From Cryptomeria japonica (taxonomy: Eukaryota; Streptophyta; Pinopsida; Cupressales; Cupressaceae): 62,000 nt of DNA. The stretch is taken from positions 912,523,009-912,585,008 of the forward strand of contig NC_081414.1 of the NCBI RefSeq assembly GCF_030272615.1. The letters are read 5' to 3'. The notes under the pieces were generated by a model, which worked only from the letters and a program-made list of their open reading frames with translations, was not told the origin of the DNA and did no database searches. How positions within the stretch are numbered: position 1 is the first letter of the stretch; each line of letters begins with the position of its first letter. A program made the position numbers and the translations under genes. This document shows positions 21,746 through 33,685 of the stretch, piece by piece.

Positions 21746-22153
21746 AACCCAAATTAAGGCCTTGAAACCTGTACCTCCATTGAAAATCGCTTTTTTTAAT
21801 ATCAAGCAAGAAAAAATAAATTATATGAATTTAAAAGAGTTTTTAATACAAAACTCCTGATTTTTTGCATTTACTCGGGAGTGTCATGGGAAAAAAATGG
21901 CAGATTTTGTCAAAAACTCATTGGAGAGTTTTTGGGTGAGTAAATCGCCTAGCATTTTGACTCAGGAGTACTCGCGAGTCAAAAGTTTTTGGAGAGTTTT
22001 TCAACAGAAATTAAAAGAATCACTTTAAGAAATGAGAAAACTAAATGAAAAAATGGAAAATATAGAAAATGGAAAGATTCTAATTGTAAAGAGGATGAGA
22101 ACAAAAGAAAATCCATAGAACATCACTCTACTCCACACATATGTACACAAATA

Positions 22154-22885
22154 TGTAGCACCCCATTTTGTCAAAGATTGAAACTCTCACAAACAACACC
22201 AGATAAAATATGAACTTATTTTTCATTCAAAACAATTCATATCAATACCATATTCACATTTAGGAAATATTCAATAAGTGTGCATGCATATACATGTACT
22301 GCTAAACTTAGTTTTCACATTAGAAGCCTTTCTCTACAAACTCATTTTTTGTTAACCTAAGTCTAGAAACCTTACCAATGAAGTTGAAAGTATGAAAACC
22401 TATAAAGTTATAAACTGATAATTGAGCCTTCTAAAACAAACACTACAAAGGTTATGTTCTAGGGAACACTAGCAATTCCTGAAACTGGTCTAAAGTTCCC
22501 AGACTACTCTTACTAATTTCCTAATTGTTTCCACTCTTACAGGAAGTATTTCTTCTAATGTTTGCAATCAAAGATTGGAGTACTGCAGTTATTATAAGTG
22601 CTCTGATCTTCGGTTTTGTGTAATACGGACAGTATTAACTAGATTCTTCTCAATTAAATTGTTGTGTTTCCCATCCCATATGCACAGATAAATAAAAATA
22701 ACGGACTGACTAAAACACTTGTATGGTTACAAATATTAGGAATTCACTGTTCAGATAATAGGATTATACTCCGTAAGGGGTTACCTGTGTCCACGTACTT
22801 TTGATAGAGAATATTGCTGCTGAAGATAGGACTCTTCCACTCCCATTCTCCACACTAACCGATGTTTGTATGTTGTATGGCTACA
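22154..22885. mobile_element. Putative small solo LTR
   Basis: It starts TGTAGCACCCC and ends GGCTACA, giving inverted termini TGTAGC/GCTACA. It is flanked by aata on both sides (a 4-bp match, or 5 bp with a mismatch). No ORF is present. The element family is not recognised. Confidence 0.45.
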
Positions 22886-22903
22886 AATAAATTAAACCTG
22901 ATA

Positions 22904-23088
22904 TCGGATATTCTGAGAAAGAACAAAGGATAGATAAAGAATTGAGTCAAGGAGTAAATGAATCAATGGAATCTACAGTTCAAAATGATAAAGGAAAAGA
23001 AAAGTCATCACAAGAACAAAAGGATCTTGCTCCTCACATTCAAGAGATCGATGAAGATGAAGAAGAAGACAGTGATGAGACCACTTCC
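22904..23088 (+). pseudogene. LTR-borne ORF relic I, part 1
   Basis: This encodes SEKEQRIDKELSQ, NESMESTVQND and an acidic DEDEEEDSDETTS run, matching the middle of the LTR-borne ORF (ESMESMVQND in G). It is cut at the target duplication cttcc (23084-23088) and resumes in frame at 24684. The left portion of this giant-LTR copy is absent. Confidence 0.75.
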
Positions 23089-24678
23089 TGATGTAGAGAG
23101 GATTGACTCTCACCTATTAATACTACTTTGCCTAGGTATCTCCTCCAAGCTACACAAGAGCCATCCAATGATTCTAGACCTCACACCCTCCAAGGGTCTG
23201 CAAGACTTACCCACTCTGACCTTCCCAAGGTTCTTAGGCTAGGATAAGTTTGTGAGTTCCATTTTCTTGGTTAGGAGACCTTGTTTTCCCATTCCCTTTC
23301 ACACTCAACCTGAGAGTTCAACCCCTCTACCAAAGGATCTTCATTCCCCACACTACACACATAAGGATGGGTGGTTTTGGAAGGATTCCCAACCCTACTC
23401 CTTTCTCAAGAGCTTTGACATTTACCGGTTTGGTGTTTTACAAACAAACTGCACTTTTAGGCCTAATAGGAGACCTAATTCTAGTAGCCCTATCAGCGGG
23501 GTATTCTGCATTTATCTGCTAAACTTCCTTAACAACCCTATGAACTCTTTTACATTCCAGACACCCTTTTGGAGTTTACATACAATATTGCAAAACCGGA
23601 GGTGGGTTTTTTCATTAACATATCTAACCCTTACCGGTCTAATTAGGCCTAATTACCCCTTCTTGGGCCTAAAAAGTAGGGATTGATTAAAACTCCTTCA
23701 CCGGTCCGATTGCCTTTGTGAACTAATGTTGATTTAATGTTTGTACTTCCATATGGAATTCCAATCCAATACTTCGCCTCCACCCACCAGATTCACCCAA
23801 CTAGGGCCTGTGATCCATGATTCATAATGCTTGCCAACTCAATGTGCCAAGCCTAGGTTATGGTGGCAAATCTTTGGTTTAGCTTCCCCTGTCTGAAAAC
23901 CAAAAAGAAAACATAGAATACATTACAACCTAACATTCCCCAAGGTTTTAGAGTGAGTATCCACCATGGAACGTTAGATTGGAGCCATTTTGGTTTCAAA
24001 ACCCTGGTTTTTAGGAACTTTGAACGTGCCTGCAACAAAATGAAGTTTATTCACAAATTACAACACTTCAAGACTCCAAACGAAAAACAAAATGAAGGTA
24101 GCACACCAGTCTAAGAATCCATGACCCTGTTTTGGAAGTGCCAATCCGTATAGGCTGTACAAACTTGCAAAGAACAGGCGGTAACTCACAAAAACACACC
24201 AAATGGGAAACCAAATTAGTTTTATTTGCTTCAAAAGTTCAACAACCGATTATCATCAGTCTTTCCAAGACTTATACTGGTCTTGGAGTAGTTACACACG
24301 TTCACAACCAATTGTGGCAGCCAACTAGCCGTTGGTGTATGAAAATGTTGCAAAGTTGCTATGAGAAACTTTTGCAATTTGTTGCATAGGTGAGCAACTT
24401 TTGCTCAAACTCAAACTTGGTCACTTTCAAATGACTCCTATGACCTTAACAACTTCAAAACAACATCAACCAGCCTACATTAACCCAAAAACAACTTATC
24501 CCATTAAGTTCTCTACCTAGTACCCTTAAGAGCTCACATGCCAACACTGACCAAACAAAGACTCTTAGGGCCCTTACAATCATTTGAGCACACACTCAAT
24601 GGCCTCTTGGCCTTATTACAAAACTAAAAACATGATTCCAACATCCTGGAAACAAACTCAACAAAATTGCTAGGGGCA
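23089..24678. mobile_element. Solo LTR inserted in relic I
   Basis: It starts TGATGTAGAG and ends AGGGGCA, with a perfect 5-bp duplication cttcc (23084-23088 and 24679-24683). Removing it and one duplicate joins ETTS to PPRDEQ in frame. It has no coding frames; the family is not recognised. It spans most of an otherwise gene-free 1.6 kb. Confidence 0.75.
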
Positions 24679-24683
24679 CTTCC

Positions 24684-25550
24684 CCACCTAGAGATGAGCA
24701 GATGCTTGAAGAAACACAAGTTGAAGAAGGGAGATCATCTATTCCTGAATGGTTTAAGGAATGGCTAGCCAGAGAAGTGATAGCAGTTGATGAAGAACCA
24801 ATATATGACTTAGAGAGCCTTCTAAGTCGGACACAAGAGGTCACTGAGAAAAAGAAAGCTACAAAGATGTCTAAGGTGATCCGAGATGATTCAGGTTCTT
24901 GGAAGTTACAAATAGCTACTCCAATGGTTGACAAGTGTGAAGATGAAATCACAGCGGATGAATATGATATGGAGACTATTGATTTGGGTCCACTCACCTC
25001 TGAACAAGCCATAGGTGATGCGAATGATTCACTAAAGACAGTCAATGATATGCTTAGAAAGGAAGTAGAGAAGAATAGAAGGTTAGAGAAAGAGATAAGT
25101 GCGTGGAGAAACTACATCCAACAATTCCAAGAACCATTGAGACAACAGAATCCAGCAGCTACACCACCACCCTTGCTTCCTTCAAAATCAGTTGATCATA
25201 TGGAGAAGATGAAGAATTCAACACAACTGATGGACACATGGATAGAGGACTCTTATATCAAAGTTAGCAAGTTTATGAAAGGTATAATGAAAACACTTGA
25301 TACAGTCATAAAAGTCCTTGGAAGGACTCATGTCCTCATAGAAGCCTTTGAAGCAATTTCTCATACCAGAGATGTTATCATCCAGTCTTGCAAGTAATAA
25401 GGAAAACACCCAGAGAAGTCTTAACAAGAGACAAGATAAGAAGAGAAGGATCCACACCCAGCTTTCTACATTGGAGTAGTCTACTTCGCACAAAGAAGAT
25501 TGTTTTTGAAGATATTGGAAATGGATGCAGTCAAGTTCAAGATGATATGT
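24684..25550 (+). pseudogene. LTR-borne ORF relic I, part 2
   Basis: About 240 codons are open, with IPEWFKEWLAREV, DLESLLSRTQEV, KKATKMSKVIRDDSG, the coiled segment LRKEVEKNRRLEKEI and the start of the helical C-terminus (MDTWIEDSY, VIKVLGRTHVL). Stops follow at 25395-25400. Homology continues in shifted frames (FLKILEMDAV) until 25550, where a chromovirus LTR begins. The region after that point is not found again in this window. Confidence 0.8.
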
Positions 25551-26807
25551 TGTAATGGACACCCTAGAATGCCCAAAAACTAAACCAACCTGATAGGAAT
25601 TTAGTCAACCAGTTTGCATCCAGCTCCTTATTTCTCCGTTTAATGTTTAAATCCCCTTCTAGCTTCGGAAATGAAATGTTTGTTTGTTTTTAAGTCTTTG
25701 CATAGATTTCAAATCACATAACATGAACTAGAAGGAAATTACAATAATATGCAACATGAAGATTGAACTACTGCTGATATGATATTATTTCTAGAATTAT
25801 TAAAATCAAATACATAGCAGATTTTTCAACTCACTAAATACTCCAGCATTTTTGACATAATATTCCAACAATGACTTCCCATCTTGCTACTACAGTAACA
25901 TGAATAGTGTCATGCTACAGTAACGTGAATAGTGCCGCACTACAGTAGCGTGAATAGTGTCGTGCTACAGTAACATGAATAGTGCTGCGCTACAGTGCTG
26001 CTACAGTATTAATTAGTCTTCAATCAGTCCAATATCTTCATAAAATCATCGCTTCAAAATGGCATAAGCATTGGTCAAGAAGTGGAGAAGGTATGAGCAA
26101 AACACCAAATCTTCCTGTAGCTAGAGATGCACCCAATCTGCCTGTTAATGAAGCTAATAGCAATGGATTCCAAAGGCCAAACCCCAAGGGAATGACGTCT
26201 AGAATGTCACAAGAGAGGATAGACGTCATCTAATTCCAAGAACGGATCTGCAACTCACACATCAATTTCTTCTCATATTCAACCTGCTGAATGAAGCCAC
26301 AAAGCTTCCTTTTATTCTTTCTCCAAAGGTCGACCCAACTCACTTGAGCAATGTGGGATAAAAGATGTGCAATATAAAACATATTAAAATATTCACTTAT
26401 GTCTCCCTTGGGTGCCCCTTTGATTTGCACACATCCCCATAAAATAAATATTAAAGTAACACTTTAATATTTTACAATTAAATTAAATGTTACTTTAATA
26501 ACACTTCAGGCATTAAAATATATTAGCAATCGGACTCCAAATAGCGCGAGTGATAGCTCGTCGGAAAGCTCTCGCCCAGGAGTATCAAATCCAATCACCA
26601 AAACTAGCCTCCGTTGTGTCTTGCTGACTTACTAAAAATAGTAAGTATGCCTGAAACTAAGTAAATCAACTCCGTTTTGGCCCAAACTGGAAATGACTAG
26701 GCCAAAACACTCCAGGATCCCCTTAAACCCTTTGTTAGCCCTCGGGACCATGTAGAGATAGGCTAACGCACATACACTTGGTCAACTGCTAAAGTGGGGA
26801 CATTACA
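25551..26807 (-). repeat. Chromovirus 3' LTR
   Basis: The plus strand reads TGTAATGG...GACATTACA, 1257 bp, with TGTAATG/CATTACA inverted ends. On the minus strand it is preceded by a polypurine tract (CAAGGGGGGCGGAC, 26808-26821) that directly follows an integrase/chromodomain coding end. The presumed target base block is tatgt (25546-25550). The partner 5' LTR is not in this window. Confidence 0.85.
25889..26009. repeat. CTACAGTAACATGAATAGTG tandem repeat in the chromovirus LTR
   Basis: About four and a half units of roughly 26 bp (CTACAGTAACRTGAATAGTG plus a variable NYGYN spacer) are followed by CTACAGTGCTGCTACAG. It lies within U3/R of the minus-strand LTR. Confidence 0.8.
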
Positions 26808-26821
26808 GTCCGCCCCCCTTG

Positions 26822-27303
26822 AAATTGCTTGTCCTCAAGCAATCTCAGTCCAGCCTACTGTATCACCTGCTCATTCTCCCATGTAGCATCTTCCTCTGGT
26901 AGGTCTCTCCATCCGACCAAATACTCCTTCACTATCCTGTTTCTGAGTTTCCTCTCTCTGGTGTCCAGAATAGCCTCAGGTACTAACACGAGCTTCCCCT
27001 CCTCATCCAAAGGGGGTAAATCTGCAGAAGGTACTACACTCTAACCAATGGATTTCTTAAGCCTAGACACATGAAATACATTGTGTACTCGACTGCCCTC
27101 TGGAAGCTCAAGCTCATAGGCGACTTCGCCCACTCTGCGAATCACCCTGTAGGGACCATAAAATCTAGGCTTCAGCTTCTCTGTTCTGCTCCTCTTGAGC
27201 GATGACTGCCTATATGGTTGTAGCCTCAAATACACCATGACCCCACCTCGAAACTGCGCTCTACCCTATGTTGGTCATCATACAACTTCTGCTGATTTTG
27301 AGC
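26822..27303 (-). pseudogene. Chromovirus integrase C-terminus with chromodomain
   Basis: The minus strand encodes the integrase GPY/F module (YGPYRVIRRVGEVAYELELP, VHNVFHVSRLKKS; open piece 27041-27238), an acidic linker (LPPLDEEGKLVLVPEAIL), then a chromodomain (YLVGWRDLPEEDATWENE). A TAG interrupts after KKSIG and another near the end; the region upstream of 27238 also has stops. The order integrase, chromodomain, polypurine tract, LTR is that of a plant chromovirus. The chromodomain normally directs insertion to particular chromatin. Confidence 0.85.
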
Positions 27304-28092
27304 CTACTGTATATTCTCCTTGAGCGCTCTTAGGATATCCTGACTATCCTGCAACAGATCCTTGGCTTTGGGCACTCTGCTGTCCCCCAAAGCCAAATCC
27401 ATGAAGCTTGGTGCTTCATACCCATACAATGCCATAAATGGAGTCATCCTGATGGTCATGTGATATGTGGTATTGTAACAATACTCCCTCATGTGTAACC
27501 ACCTGACCCAAGCTCTCTGCTGTGCATTCACCCTCGAACCTCCGTCCACGATGGTGTCCTTGAGGATAGCCCCGAGAATTCCCATCTCTACTACAGCAGG
27601 ATGCTGACCACTATTTAAGGCCAACAACATTGGGTCAACTGAGGGGCTGATCGGAACTTCCACCTGTGTGGCACACAAAGGTGCCTGCGTAGTGGTTTGT
27701 ATGGAACTAAAAATGGCGGTTCTTAACTGTGGCATTGTTTTTAGAAGGTCCTTTACCCTTATAGGTACTTCCATCTGCAGTACTTGCCCAATGATGTTAT
27801 TTTCAGCTTCCGTACGGAATGATGTACTCACCACCTCGTTGTCCCGTCGTTTGGCCGTCATCTCACGTTCAATATTGGCCTTTGCCTCTCGTAATCTCTC
27901 CATCTCCGTACGGGGGTCGGGATAAGTGGCCTTTTTCGTCTGAGCGCGGGTGATCACCGGTACTTCTTTCTCAGCACTCTTCTCAACCTTCTCAATGTTG
28001 AGGAGATTAACCCCTGCCTTTGGGCAATTTGCGTCCTCATGGTCGCCTGGCCCACACCATCGGCAGAGGTGCTGAGGGGTGACTTCCTTCAC
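27304..28092 (-). pseudogene. Chimeric ORF: A-type gag/protease fused to chromovirus integrase
   Basis: One open frame of 262 codons joins two unrelated elements. Residues 1 to about 183 follow the A-type polyprotein: knuckle CRWCGPGDHEDANCP, the NLLNIE linker, LLKTMPQLRT, and the protease start ILKDTIVDGGSRVN. Directly after this comes NAQQRAWVRWLHMREYCYNT, MTPFMALYGYEAPSF, which is the end of a chromovirus integrase core. The junction is near 27528-27535 and keeps the frame. The rest of the protease, RT, RNase H and most of integrase are absent. Either a deletion joined two neighbouring elements, or the copy arose by template switching. Confidence 0.85.
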
Positions 28093-28586
28093 GCTAGCAC
28101 GGGCGAAGTGCCCCCACTAATTACAAGCCCTACATTGGATCATTGGCCGACCCTTGGCGTCATACTAGATACGACTTCCATTATGCCGCGTCTGTTGTCC
28201 CGGTAACCTCCAGATGATGTCATTGTGTTGGTTTGTTGGGCCGTACCCGCTGGTGCGGATGTTGTGGCCTGCTCCGTGAACAACATTTGGCTCATTTGCG
28301 TACTTCGGGTTTTCATGTTGTATGGGCATTCCTTGATGGAGTGTCCCATCACTTGGCGAATCTCACAAAAGGCCTTCTTCGGGCAAGTGCCTTTTGTGTG
28401 GCCTTCTTCCTTACAATCAGTGCACCACACGTCTTCGTTTTTGCTCGTGCTTCCTTTCATGTTCTTAAATTCCTTCAACATACGGTGCATATCCTTTCGA
28501 AGAGCTCGCACCTTCTTACTTGATGATTCGTCACTGCTGCTTTCTCCCAAGGACTCCTCTTCTCTAGAGGACTTGTCCTTTTTGTT
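28093..28586 (-). pseudogene. Element E gag zinc-knuckle region
   Basis: The open piece 28140-28550 encodes SSDESSSKKVRALRKDMHRMLKEF, knuckle CTDCKEEGHTKGTC and a degenerate second knuckle (CEIRQVMGHSIKEC). It is the counterpart of residues about 180-290 of the A gag. A TAA at 28584-28589 region and a frameshift near 28170 separate it from its neighbours. The third knuckle, just downstream, has a stop (CRACN*WG). Confidence 0.8.
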
Positions 28587-29555
28587 TCATGATGTTTTGT
28601 CTTCGCTTTCCAAATCCATCGCACGGTTGTGTGCGTCATCGTATGAAGTGGGCGGTACAATTTTCGTCTTCCTCCACAAGGACGACTGCAACCCTTCCAC
28701 GAACCATCTCTTCTTTAGTCCGTCAGCCGGCTGGTTCTCCATCTTCCCCAGTAATTCCTTTAATCGTCGGCTGTATGTTCGCACTGTTTCGTGCTTTCCC
28801 TGCTTTGTGCTTAGTATCTCCGCGACGATCTCATTATCATCTCGAAAGAGTCGAAACTCCTTCTCAAAAGCTTTCTGTAGGTCGTCCCATGTTCCCACCT
28901 TTGTTTTATCCACATCAGAGTACCAATCAATGGCTACTCCTCTCAGGGTGGCAGGGAACTGCACCACCCAATCCGCTTTGTCAACTACCCCGTTGGTTGA
29001 CCATATTGTCTCACATGTACGGCAGTGCCGTATGGGGTCATCGTTGCCATCTTCGTTGAATTTGGGCAACTTCTGTTTGCCCGCCATCGATGGGGGTCGT
29101 CTTCCTAGAGGTGGCTGTGGCTGCGTCTGTGTGCCGCTCCCTCCGACGCCGGTGGTGTGTCTTATGTGGGTGACTGGAGGTACGATGCTTTGCCTGCTGT
29201 GTGTGGCACCTGCAATTGTACGGTTGTCCTCCCCTCCGTTGTCGCCCGCACCCACTCCTGGCTCCCTCTCGTGATCCTCACTTCGTGGCATAAGGGATAA
29301 GTGTCTAAACTGATCCTGAGTCTCTTCGACTAGATTCTGCTGTAACCTTGTTTCCACCAGAAACTCTTCGTGGCTCCGCACCCTATGGTGTTCTGGCAAC
29401 ACGTAGAAATTTCCCTTGGCTTCTGCACCCTCCGTGACACCTCCTTGGTTCCCTTCAGTCCACCCTTCGGCAGGTCGTCCCTCGGCAAGTTGCCTAGTCT
29501 CTGTCGTCGTTCTACTTGCTATCCCAGAATCAAGGCCCTCTGCGCTGCCTCCCAC
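28587..29555 (-). pseudogene. Element E gag N-terminal and core region
   Basis: 322 open codons match element A closely: an N-terminal segment (RQLAEGRPAEG, FYVLPEHHRVRSHEEFL, LVEETQDQF), a Gly/Gln/Pro-rich linker, then the core MAGKQKLPKF, RHCRTCETIW, LRGVAIDWYSDVD, TYSRRLKELLGKM and SSLWRKTKIVP. This copy lacks the solo LTR that splits gag in A, so it defines the pre-insertion sequence. The frame ends at 28587 after DKTS. Confidence 0.85.
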
Positions 29556-29725
29556 TCGTCCGTTTCTGCTTTCTTATTTCTATCTTTATTTAATAGGTTG
29601 AGCATTAATTCCCATACATTTCCATAATTCACAACACATAAACCAGAACACGCCTTTATTAATTCATTTCGTCAGATACAACTCGTGTCAATGACACTTT
29701 TATTTGAATATAGAAGGTTCAAGGT

Positions 29726-29899
29726 TCAATTCCCTCCTGGCCTAGCGCCATCCCGTCGGCTGCTTTCTTCGTACTGTTCAAGGATTTGTTGGCGTCACTC
29801 TTCCTGGGCAATCTCCTCCAGGCAAGCTTGTTGTGCCAGCGATGCCTGTGCAAGCAACCGGGGGAGGTGGTTCATCAACCGATTTACTGTCGGGCTAAC
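29726..29899 (-). pseudogene. Element E ORF0, C-terminal half
   Basis: Minus-strand coding for VNRLMNHLPRLLAQASLAQ, EEIAQEE and QYEESSRRDGARPGGN ends at TGA 29726-29728. It matches ORF0 of element A (13190-13558) without the internal stop, and is cut at 29899 by giant LTR C. ORF0 and gag are separated by about 170 bp in both copies. Confidence 0.7.
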
Positions 29900-29940
29900 T
29901 GTTGTGACTATTTCACACATCGCCCCATTAGAATGGGGAC

Positions 29941-30360
29941 CCCCTCTTTTGTTTTTGGTTTTGCTTTCTCTTTGCTTGTTTTTCTCTCTGCTTTTAGGGT
30001 TTTGAGTGAGTGAGTGGTCTGCCTGGGCTGGCTAGATTAGGGCTAAACCTTGGAAGCTCGTTTTAGGGTTTCTTTCGAGCTAAGTCTAGTCTGGCTTAGG
30101 AGGTTGTTAGTCATTTGCCTGAAGATTCAAGATTGCCAGAATGAAACATGCCTTTCAAGAGAGTCAAATTGGTTAGGTCAGAGGCAGGATGAATAGGTCT
30201 TAGGTCAGGTCTAGATTGAAAGAAGGTTTTTCTTGGTAAGGTCCTGTTTGTTTCGGAGTCTGAGTCAGCTGAGCATAGTCAGTGAAGAAAGGGAGTTGAT
30301 TTGGTAAAGTTAAAGGGAGAATGAAGTGAATCAAGGTAATATCTAGCCTGGAAACCTAAT
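29941..30360 (+). other. 5' segment of giant LTR C before the palindrome array
   Basis: This is T-rich then G/A-rich non-coding sequence with TTAGGGTTT-like bits (about 29993 and 30061). It aligns loosely with 49540-50090 and 54620-55020 of the other copies. No gene. Confidence 0.5.
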
Positions 30361-33300
30361 TTTCGCTCCTGACCCTTCCAGAGGGTCCAGAGCGAAATTT
30401 TGAAAAACTCTCATTTTCGCTTGATGAAAGACAGGATTTTGAATGGGGATGCATGAAGGAAGGTCTTTGCTTACCTCTTAGGGAAATTTGGAGTTTAAAA
30501 GGTCAAGAATTAAGCTCAAAGCTTGATTTTCGCTCCTGACCCTTCCAAAGGGTCCAGAGCGAAAATCTTTGTAAACTGGATTTCCTTCACAATTTTGGCT
30601 AAGTTTTGACATGTTTGAAGTTGAATTTATGTGTTCTTGCCTAGAGAGGGATTTGATTGATTTTGGAGAGCAAGATGATCCCTGAAAGAGGATTTTCGCT
30701 CTTGACCCTTCCAGAGGGCCCAGAGCGAATTTCATTCTAAACACAATTTCTTGCTTTGAGTCGACTTGCAATCCAGTTCCTGGCATTGAAAATGATCTAA
30801 CCTTGTCTTGTGAAATGGTTTGAAACTTAAAAATTGAGCGATTTGGCTTAGAATGGAGAATTCACCCCTGACCCTTCCAAAGGGTCCAGGGCGAAAATTT
30901 TATTTGAGCTTATTTTTCACTGACTTTGGCTAAATTGTGATGTGCAGGGGAAAGATTGGACATCATTTGATACATTTGAAGATTTGGAAGCGTGCAAAAT
31001 GAAGATTTTTGGACAAGAAAGGTGAATTTCGCTCCTGACCCTTCCAGAGGGTCCTGAGCGAAATTTTGAATAGCTCTCATCTTGCAATGAAAAAGGTCAA
31101 GTTTTGGGCATGAATGAAACAAGGACAACTCCCTTTTGCCTCCTGAAGAAATTTCAACTTTGAAGAATGAAGGATTTTGCTTAAAACCTAAAATTCGCCC
31201 CTGACCCTTCCAGAGGGTCCAGGGCGAAAATCTTTATAGGAGACATTTCTTGCCTTGTTTAATCAAATTGAGGAGCCTAAGGCATCATGAAAGGAAGAAT
31301 GAGCAAGATGAAACCCTTAGGTATGTTTGGAAGTCATGAAGAAATGAAGGGTTTTGCCCAAAAGAGGGAATTCGCTCCTGACCCTTCCAAAGGGTCCAAG
31401 GCGAAAATTTTCAAATCCTTCTATTTTTGCAAAAATCTAGTCAAGCTTGGCATGGATGAAGAAGGAGTAGTGTCTTTTTCCTGAGAGGTAAAATCAACTT
31501 GAAATGATTATTGAATTGAGCCTAAATTGAGGAATTCGCTCCTAACCCTTCTAGAGGGTCCAGAGCGAAAAACTTTAGAGGAGGTATTTCTTTCTTGGTT
31601 TGGTTGAATTGAAGTGGTAAAGGCATGATGAAAGGAAGAATAAGCATGTTGGAACCCTTAGGTGTGTTTAGAAGTGATGAAAATGGAGATTTTAGCCAAG
31701 AAAGGCAATTTCGCTCCTGACCCTTCCAGAGGGTCTAGAGCGAAATTCCTTGTAAACCCATTTTTTTGGCCTTTCTTGGATATGAAATCCTATTCCTAGC
31801 GCAGTGAAAGGTGAAATCCCGCTTAGCAAAGAAGTTTCAAGGTGGAAAATGAAGGATTTTGGTTAGAATGGTGAAAATCGCTCCTGACCCTTCCAGAGGG
31901 TCCAGAGCGAATTTTCTCAAAAACACTTTTTGCTATCAAATTTTGCTAAGTCAAGTAGGGGATAGGGTGAGACATAGAAGGAATTTCCCCTGGGATTAAG
32001 TTGAGATTGGAAGAAATCGTCAAAAGGTGAAGGAATTGAGCCCAAAGGTTAATTTTGCTCCTGACCCTTCCAGAGGGTCCAGAGCGAAATTCCTAAAAAA
32101 CACCTTTTTCTTGGAAGGTCAAAACAATCTTTTTGGTTTTTTATGGTTTGAATGAATGTGAGGAAGTATGTTTTGTCCTTTGAAGTTAATTGAAATGGTC
32201 AAGAGGAAGCAACCAAGCCTAGAAAAGGATTTTCGCTCCTAACCCTTCCAGAGGGTCCGGGGCGAAAATCCTAAAACATATTTTTTCTTCCAAAGACTGG
32301 ACTAGACCAAGCTTAGACATGGGTTTGACAAGACATTTGAATTGCCTTGAAGTTGAATTGGATTGCTAAGGATGCAAATTTTGAAGCCAAGAAGGAAATT
32401 CGCTCCTGACCCTTCCAAAGGGTCCAGAGCGAAATTTCCAATTCCTCCTATTTTCCTTGCATTTCAAGATGAAATGTTGGTTTTCAGGACTTGGATGGGA
32501 GTAAGACATGATATTCTATCACTTGGAAATGGTTTGAAGATGAAGGGATGAAGGAATTGCTCTAAAACTCAAAATTCGCTCCTGACCCTTCCAAAGGGTC
32601 CAAGGCGAAAATCATAAAATCAACATATTCCTTTCAAGTTTGTGCTAAGGCAAGGATACACCAAGGAGGAAATGACCTTTAAGAACATTGATGAGTAATT
32701 GTTTGTTTCAAAAGTTGATGATTCTAGGTCAGAGAGGGAATCGCTCCTGACCCTTTCAGAGGGTCCAAGGCGAAAATCTAAAAAACCCCTATTCTACCTT
32801 GCAATAACAAACCAAGCATGCATGAAGTGAATGAAGAGGATCATTGCCTAACCTTGTGAGGTGGATTGGAGTTAAAATGATGAAGGAGTAAGCCTAAACA
32901 AGAAAAATCGCTCCTGACCCTTCCAGAGGGTCCAGGGCGAAAAACCCTAAATTCACCTTTTTCTCTGAGATTTGAGTGAGACTAAGCCTGGACCTCAGTA
33001 AAAGATGCCATTTGGAATGCCTTGGTGAGGTTTTGGACTTACAAAAATAAGGATTTTGAGCTCAGGAGAGAATTTCGCTCCTGACCCTTCTAGAGGGTCC
33101 AAGGCGAAATTCTTAAAAATGCAATATTTCCTTCAAAATTTTTATGAGCCAACCCAGTGATGGAGAGAGATGAACCCTGGAGATTGCCTTGGAAGAGGTC
33201 AATGATCAATCTAAGGTGAATTTTAGCCTAGAATGAAAAAATCGCTCCTGACCCTTCCAGAGGGCCCAAGGCGAAATCCACATTTTCACCTAATGTCCTC

Positions 33301-33442
33301 ATGTGAAATACCAAAATTTGAAATGCAAGACTTTAATTGGGTATGAACTCACCTTCCAGGAGATTTTGGAGTCAAGGAATGGGATATTTGGGACCAAATT
33401 GAAAAAATCGCTCCTGACACTTCCAGAGGGTCCAGGGCGAAA
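30361..33442. repeat. Array of 19 palindromes, about 170-bp period, in giant LTR C
   Basis: The unit core is TTCGCTCCTGACCCT, a 5-base loop (TCCAG/TCCAA), then AGGGTCCAGAGCGAAA: two arms that pair with one mismatch. Starts are near 30361, 30526, 30692, 30860, 31025, 31192, 31368, 31533, 31707, 31878, 32052, 32232, 32397, 32573, 32739, 32907, 33074, 33240 and 33406. The spacers (about 130 bp) share only loose patterns (for example ATGAAGGATTTTG before, CCT.TTTT after). The core is thus far better conserved than the rest of the tandem unit. Short frames overlapping the array are not genes. Confidence 0.9.
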
Positions 33443-33685
33443 TCATTAGAAAACTTCAGTAAGCCTTGATCAAACCTTGATATTCCCCAATTTGCACTAA
33501 ATTAGCCAAATTCAAGACATTTGGGAGGTTGAATTAAATTCGCATTAATTAACGCATTGGCAATTTAATTAATTAATTTTTAGGCCTTGGAATAATTAAA
33601 AAGTCCACCTTGGAGGCATTAAAATTAATTTTAAGTTTAAAAAATAAAAGGTAAGTGCTCAAAATTATTATTGTGCCTTTACAAA

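Larger units (their letters stand above)
20056..22009. mobile_element. Non-autonomous hAT-like DNA transposon, host of a deleted copia element
   Basis: An 8-bp direct duplication attaaaag (20048-20055 and 22010-22017) flanks short inverted ends sharing TGAAAAACTC (left CATAGGTGAAAAACTC; right complement TTCTGTTGAAAAACTC). Left and right subterminal zones repeat motifs such as AAAACTC and TTTTTGGAGAG. An 8-bp duplication is the hAT signature. No transposase is present. The termini are imperfect, so confidence is moderate. Confidence 0.55.

Noticed and set aside
28225-29274. 349-codon plus-strand frame
   Set aside because: It is antisense to the gag of element E, which is clearly coding on the minus strand.
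30478-33200. Many 60-110 codon frames inside the palindrome arrays (both strands, also in F and G)
   Set aside because: They recur because the repeat unit recurs. They have no consistent start, length or frame.
30361-33442. CRISPR-like array of evenly spaced palindromic repeats
   Set aside because: Spacers are about 130 bp and share loose patterns with each other, the context is a plant LTR, and no cas-like gene is present. It is a tandem repeat with a conserved palindromic core.
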